A stretch of 64,000 bases of DNA from Thermothelomyces thermophilus ATCC 42464 (Eukaryota > Ascomycota > Sordariomycetes > Sordariales > Chaetomiaceae). Location: NCBI RefSeq assembly GCF_000226095.1, contig NC_016473.1:3658001-3722000 (forward strand), given 5' to 3'. Under the pieces are notes generated by a model that ran no database searches, was not told where the DNA came from, and saw only the letters and a list, made by a program, of their open reading frames with translations. Both the position numbers and the translations under genes were made by a program. This document shows, piece by piece, positions 59,171-64,000 of this stretch (its first letter is position 1; each line of letters starts with the position of its first letter).

Positions 59171-60480
59171 CAGAGTATTTAGGGAGCTCCTTGCAGTGCC
59201 TCCGGCACTGCCTAGATATTCAACAATCAACGCATTTTATCACCACTTCTGAGGCTCATACGAGAGTTCCAGGAGTGCCGCCCACGGCGCGTATACCGCT
59301 GTGGTGTCGTAGGGACTGCAGCACCTTTATGCTGTAGCAGTTTCCGACTGCAGTGGATTCCCACGTCTAAATTAATATGCAGAACCCCAACCTCGACGGA
59401 GAGCATGGAGCAAGTTGATTCGCACATTCTGGGTGCTACCTTTTGCAGAACGATTCCGAGTTACGATCTGTGTCCCGACATTCGTCACGGATGTCTCTGA
59501 GATGCAAACCATTGGCAGTGATCGGGTGTCCCATGCTGAGACTTCGGAAAGGATGTTGGACCCATTCCTGCTAGCTGTGTCCACGTACTGTTCGTTACGC
59601 TTCTGAATGAAATCGAGCCATTCTACATCCTTCGCTCTTCAGATAAATACTTTGCCGAGTAGAGGTAATTAGTCATGAGATCTAGCCGGTATGTGATTGA
59701 ACACTGGATGACTGCGCAACAGAAGTGGCTTTCCCCCCCCTTTCTTTGGAATCCCTTCCTTTTTAGGCTGACAAGCTAGATAGGTAATTAAACAAATAAA
59801 GTTCAACTAACCGAGAATTAGGCAAGGAAGGCCTTTACGAAGGTTGAGCCTGTCATATTCAGGCAGTAATCTTGTCCAAACGTCGACACTGATCCGTTCG
59901 CATCGGTAACTGTGTGACAGAGACCACATACTGGGGACTGCTAGCCATGTGTACTGTACACTACGGGGTAGTCCGTACTTGCAGGACGTGTGGGCACGGC
60001 AATGACTGCGCTTACAGGTTGTTCCGAATTCGACGTCCATGTCTGCGTACACTATGGAGTCCCCGGATACACAGCTCTCCATACGCGAGTTCTTCGGAAT
60101 TGTGGCCCGAACTGCATAAGAAAGCAACAAGTTGCACAACCGGGTAGTTATTTTCCGTGCGCAACCCTCTCTAGCAGGGAACTCGGAGATTACTATGTAT
60201 ATATGGATGTACGGATACATCCGTACCTAACGTACGGATCCATACTCTGAGTAGTACCTTAACCAGGAAAGGCACTGCAGCCCATGAATGCCACGTGCGT
60301 TTCTTCGCTTGACTGGAGCATCGGCAAAAAGCGACAGCCTGGGTGTCATCAAAGGGACAACCGTGCTACACCGTATTGTTTTTGAGATACACGTACTCCG
60401 TACGGTGTTAAAATTGTCCTCATCTTGCCGTGCTGCGGGAGTTTGTCATGTTAGTGGGGGTACGTGTACGGGCCGGCTTA
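59171..60480. other. gene-poor, repeat-flanking sequence
   Basis: No gene. Short inverted GTACGGAT/ATCCGTAC runs near 60200-60240 and TACTCCGTA at 60394. Confidence 0.5.
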
Positions 60481-60578
60481 CACCTCTAGGATTCTGAATC
60501 CTAGCGCGGTACTTGCCGCCAGTGGCTTTTTTGGCGCAGGACCCACGTACCACGCTAGGATTCAGAATCCTGGAGGAG
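60481..60578. mobile_element. 98-base MITE of the same Tc1/mariner family
   Basis: TA duplications at 60479-60480 and 60579-60580 flank a small element. It begins CACCTCTAGGATTCTGAATC and ends in the near-complement (arms of about 32 bases). Its left arm shares CACCTCT and AATCCTAG(T/C)GCG with the terminus of the 58551 element, so the same transposase probably moved it. Confidence 0.85.
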
Positions 60579-61550
60579 TAGATTTGACGACTGATCTTAA
60601 CAAGACTGGAGGCTGAAGTCCAAAGGTATTTCCGTCTGAGAATGAACGATGATGAATGCGGATGGGGTGAAATTTGCCAGCCATGTGCTCGCTTCGGACT
60701 GCTTAGCTAGCGCGTTTTTGCCACAAGAAGAGTAGGAATGACCACGCTTAACTCTACGGAGGATTCCGTATCATATGTCGGTGCCTCCGTTCCTGGCGGA
60801 GATAGCCCGGCAAAGGACTGCTTGACCCACTTCGGTAGAACAAGCGCAACAGAAACCTCCACTCCGTTATGTACAGTACAATGTACCCCGTAGTCTGTAG
60901 TGTACCGTGCGTATTTCAATATCCGCAACCTTCGTTCTCAGCATCGACAATACTCCGTACTACATACTGAGTATAACAATCGTGATGGTGCTATCAGGTC
61001 CTAAGTCTCTCAGGTCAAATATCGGAATCTTCCCCCTCCTCATCCTCGTGGCTGGAGGGTAAAGATCGACCAAAAAGAACCCCTGAGACCCACTTTCGGT
61101 GCTGCATGGCACTGGCTCGTTGGACGTTGTTTACGGGCTGGTCGCACCACCTGCAACCATCCCACATGGGCGTCCTGTGCCCCCCGCCCCGCCGTTCCAC
61201 CGCCTGGCGGCCGCGTTAGTAGGTGGTGCCACTTCCACCCGTTTGGCCCACTTCTTGACCATCTCATCTTCAGCCGACGCTTCTTCTGCCCGCTCACCTC
61301 GTTCCGACCTGATCGGCGATATTCCCATTCCCCAGGCACAATTGCCTGCACAACGACGCTCCCTTTTCTCCACGTAAGAAGCACCTTGTAAGAGAGGGTG
61401 TCTGCGAGCGCAAGCGGAGTCAGCCAATTTCCAACCCCGGACAACGTTGCTCTCGACTACACTAGCCCTTGCCTTGGACCCCCGGCGTTTCAAGTTTTAT
61501 CATCAACAAAGAAATTTCGAGCACGAGCCCGTAACTACTGCCTCTCCAAA
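60579..61550. other. intergenic, promoter of the small conserved gene
   Basis: TACTCCGTA at 60951; CT-rich towards the end. No other gene seen. Confidence 0.5.
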
Positions 61551-62065
61551 ATGCCGACGTCGCTGGAATCTTCGCGCCCGATTATGGCCCCTTCGGTTCG
61601 TGTCTTCCCCCCACCGCACCCAAACAGTTTCGCACGCCCTTCCGCCTTTTGAAAGAAAGAGTCCACTCCAGAGATCAAAGAGAAAAAAAAAGACCGGCAG
61701 ATCCGAGCGTTCCCGCGACGCTGATAGTTTTCTAACTCCTTTACCCGATACTACAGACCCGCACGTCGGTCCGCTACTCCACGTACAGCATGAACGCGCC
61801 GTCCATCACCCCGACCGTCCTCAGCACCGACAGCGTGACGGCCGAGATCCGGCCCATCGTCGACGGGCTCGAGCGCCTCAAGAACCCGCGCCTGGCCGAC
61901 CAGCGCGTCCTCCTCAGCGAAGAGAAGACGGCCAACCTTGCCAAGCTGGCCCTGAGCGCCAAGCTCGAGCGCGCCCTCGGCCGCCGCATGACGAGCCAGG
62001 ACGCCGTCATGCGCCCGCGGAAGCCCTCAGTGGTCGAAGTCACTTCGGAGAAGGAGAAGATGTGA
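61551..62065 (+). CDS. conserved small protein of unknown function
   Basis: Exons 61551-61595 and 61757-62065 (161-base intron, donor GTTCGT, acceptor CAG) give 117 aa. The first exon codes MPTSLESSRPIMAPS and joins in frame to TRTSVRYSTYSMNAPSIT. The middle reads SVTAEIRPIVDGLERLKNPR, then LSEEKTANLAKLALSAKLE and MTSQDAVMRP, a mostly helical, soluble protein with an acidic-basic tail. I recall similar short hypothetical proteins in filamentous ascomycetes but no function. A shorter version starting at the ATG at 61790 (91 aa) is the alternative if the first exon is not used. Confidence 0.75.
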
Positions 62066-62833
62066 ATGCGTTCGATTGGGGGGGGGGGGGGGGAGGGGGG
62101 ACGACGTGTGAGCAAGGAGATGAAAAGCGCCCCACGCGCCAGGCCGCATCGATCTGTGGGTGCCGTGATCGCGATACGAAGAACGTCCCACGCCCCGGGG
62201 TAGCGACGGTTTCTGTTTGGAACTTGATGAGACAGGACATGGGACGCCAGATTGAATACGACGGGCTAAGGACGCCAATCTATCTATAGGGGAGGGCTAG
62301 TTGATCAGCTGCATGTTTTGGGTCTCTGCGTTTGTTTGTTTGTTTGAATTTTGGGAATCACAGCGTTGGTAACTTTTCTCATCTTAGGGGAGAAGGGAGA
62401 GAACATGATGGGTCAATCTGGGTCGCGAGAGTTGGGGCGTCTTAGGTGGTTCTAGATGGGATGCGGAATGACAGCTGTAAGACCGGCATTCTTGGGAATA
62501 TCGGAGCAGCTGCCTGCCGGGCCAAGATTCTGAGGTCATTAGGCCAAAGGGTGGGGGGCAAGCTGGTTCAGGGCAGGTTAAGAGTAAACCATCGGGAGAC
62601 GCTCCCTTTCCTCGTTTCTTCAAGTCCAGTACGCGTCTATTCTTGTGTGCATAATGAGATTCCCTAACGCCTATATCCCAAAACGTTGAACGACCCATCG
62701 TGACCCAAGGAAACATGAACGAGCTCTCTTCTTGACGAGCCGGGCGGCCACCCACGCGTCCTCCCGACATGGGCGAGTCGGTGCCATTCCTCCCGTCGCA
62801 ATCCTCCTTCCCTCGCCGAAGCAGCACGCCCCA
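62066..62833. other. convergent 3' spacer
   Basis: Between the small gene and Sec72. A G run of about 16 bases lies near 62079 and a TTTG run near 62335. No gene seen. Confidence 0.6.
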
Positions 62834-63460
62834 TCAGGCATCCCTCTTCGCCTTCTCCTCCTCCAGTTTCGCATCCACCTCTTTCAGCAACTCAATGAGC
62901 TCCTTCTCCTCGCCTTCGAACTCGAGCCCCCGCGCAACCCACTCCCTCGCCTCGGCCAACCTGCCCATCTCGACGAGGCAGCGCCCCCTCCGGAACCACG
63001 CTTTGGCGTTGCCTTGCCGCTTGGCCTCGACGCTGGCCTCAGCGTCGACGGCCGCCTCGGGCCAGTTGCCCAGCTGCATGTGCGCCTGCGCGCGGTTGCT
63101 GTACAGCGCGTGCACCTCCTCGCGCACGAGCTGGCTCGGCTCCCAGGCCGGGCGCGTCAGCGCCATCTGCAGCCCGAGGGTGTAGAACTTGATCGCCTCG
63201 GCGTACCGCTGCTTGCGGTACTCGGCGTTGCCCGACTCGCGCAGCTTGTTGATGTTGGCGCTGCGCTTCGGGTTGACGGGCACGGGCGGCGGGGGCACGG
63301 TGTGCGGCGCGTCGAGGGCGTGGAGGGAGCGGTGGAGGGAGTTGAGGGCGGCCAGCTCTGCCTCGAGGGCGCGCGAGGCCGGCGTGTGTGCCGCGCTGAT
63401 GGCTTTGGACTTGGGGTCGATTTGCAGCGGGATGAAGTCAAAGGTGTCTAGGTCCGACAT
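62834..63460 (-). CDS. SEC72: Sec72-like TPR subunit of the ER translocon
   Basis: Intronless, 208 aa. Starts MSDLDTFDFIPLQIDPKSKA. A Pro-rich linker VPPPPVPVNPKRS precedes three TPR repeats (about residues 70-190): INKLRESGNAEYRKQRYAEA, HALYSNRAQAHMQLGNWPEA and KAWFRRGRCLVEMGRLAEA. In yeast, Sec72 belongs to the Sec62/63 complex. It docks cytosolic Hsp70 at the ER membrane for post-translational import. It is peripheral, without a membrane segment, as here. The DPK...NPKRS pattern before the TPRs separates it from co-chaperones such as Sgt2. Confidence 0.85.
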   Translation of the reverse strand: MSDLDTFDFIPLQIDPKSKAISAAHTPASRALEAELAALNSLHRSLHALDAPHTVPPPPVPVNPKRSANINKLRESGNAEYRKQRYAEAIKFYTLGLQMALTRPAWEPSQLVREEVHALYSNRAQAHMQLGNWPEAAVDAEASVEAKRQGNAKAWFRRGRCLVEMGRLAEAREWVARGLEFEGEEKELIELLKEVDAKLEEEKAKRDA

Positions 63461-64000
63461 GATGGCGAAAGGCGCGTTGCAGCGGAGGAGGGTGAGGTGA
63501 TGTGTGTGCGAGCGCGGTTGGGAATCCTGGAAATCCGAACTGCCGTGTATCTCTCTCCCAAAGAAGAGAAGACTTGGGGTAAGAGCTGCAAAGGTGGCGT
63601 AATTGAGCGACTATCTGGGTGACTTCAGCTCTCGGTCGTAGTGGTAACAGAAAATTCGCCGGGAGAGTACGGGATCAAAGCATGGAGTATGATTCTTCGT
63701 ATTTGTCGTTGCATGTGGGTTGGATATTGGGTGTCAGGTCGACTGCAGACTGCCAGAAAAGGACAGCTGTGAATTGGCCTACCACTGCATACCACATTCG
63801 CAAGTCCCTGGCTTCCCCCAGATTCTTATCTTATCGTGCTTGCTGGCTTGTGCAACAACATCCCGATGACTAAGCCATCTCAACAGGACACACACTTTGC
63901 CACTTTACCCCTGGCTCCAGTAAACAGTTCCCTGCACCTGGAATGACGGGAGTGCGAAATGCCCGAGGCCTGTAGTAAGAAAAAGAGTGAAGGACGAGAA
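63461..64000. other. promoter of SEC72 and window edge
   Basis: 540 bases upstream of Sec72 (minus strand). No gene recognised before the window ends. Confidence 0.5.

Overview
The window looks like nuclear DNA of a filamentous ascomycete, most likely a Sordariomycete close to the Sordariales. GC-rich coding exons are broken by short introns (mostly 50 to 120 bases, GTRNGT donors, CTAAC-like branch sites, YAG acceptors). One gene per transcript lies between AT-richer intergenic spacers. The genes are typical of plant-biomass-degrading moulds: GH72, GH43, an AA7 oxidase, a fungal lipoxygenase, Zn2Cys6 and FTA2-like proteins. Gene models were built by eye, joining exons on splice consensus, reading frame and family similarity.

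Layout. 1-3265: no gene. 3.3-12.98 kb: GPI-anchored GH72 glucanosyltransferase (+), small basic Alb1-like protein (-), lipoxygenase (-), DUF7730-type protein (-), paraoxonase-like lactonase/arylesterase (+). 13.1-14.1 kb: decayed NADH:flavin oxidoreductase (-). 15.6 kb: tRNA-Trp. 16.8-24.0 kb: M20 amidohydrolase (+), Ytp1-like membrane protein (+), double-domain GFA/CENP-V protein (+), FTA2/kinase-like protein (-). 26-37 kb: atypical SDR (+), secreted GH43 (+), Zn2Cys6 regulator (+), tRNA-Ile with an intron, secreted AA7 oligosaccharide oxidase (+). 38-47.5 kb: FHIP-type endosome transport adaptor (-), lipase with a long N-terminal extension (+), DUF89/ARMT1 phosphatase (+). 47.5-61.5 kb: gene-poor stretch holding two related Cys/His-rich genes of unknown function, a deleted Tc1/mariner element, a MITE sharing its termini, and a dispersed repeat. 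61.5-63.5 kb: conserved small protein (+) and Sec72 (-).

How genes may work together. The 26-37 kb block puts a secreted GH43 hemicellulase, a Zn2Cys6 factor and a secreted AA7 oxidase next to each other, which would suit coordinated use of plant oligosaccharides; this is inference from position only. GH72 acts in wall remodelling. FHIP (endosome-dynein linkage) and Sec72 (post-translational ER import) are housekeeping genes. The least explained content is the Cys/His-rich pair at 52 and 57 kb, with possible relics between and beside them, in the only part of the window with recognisable transposon remains.
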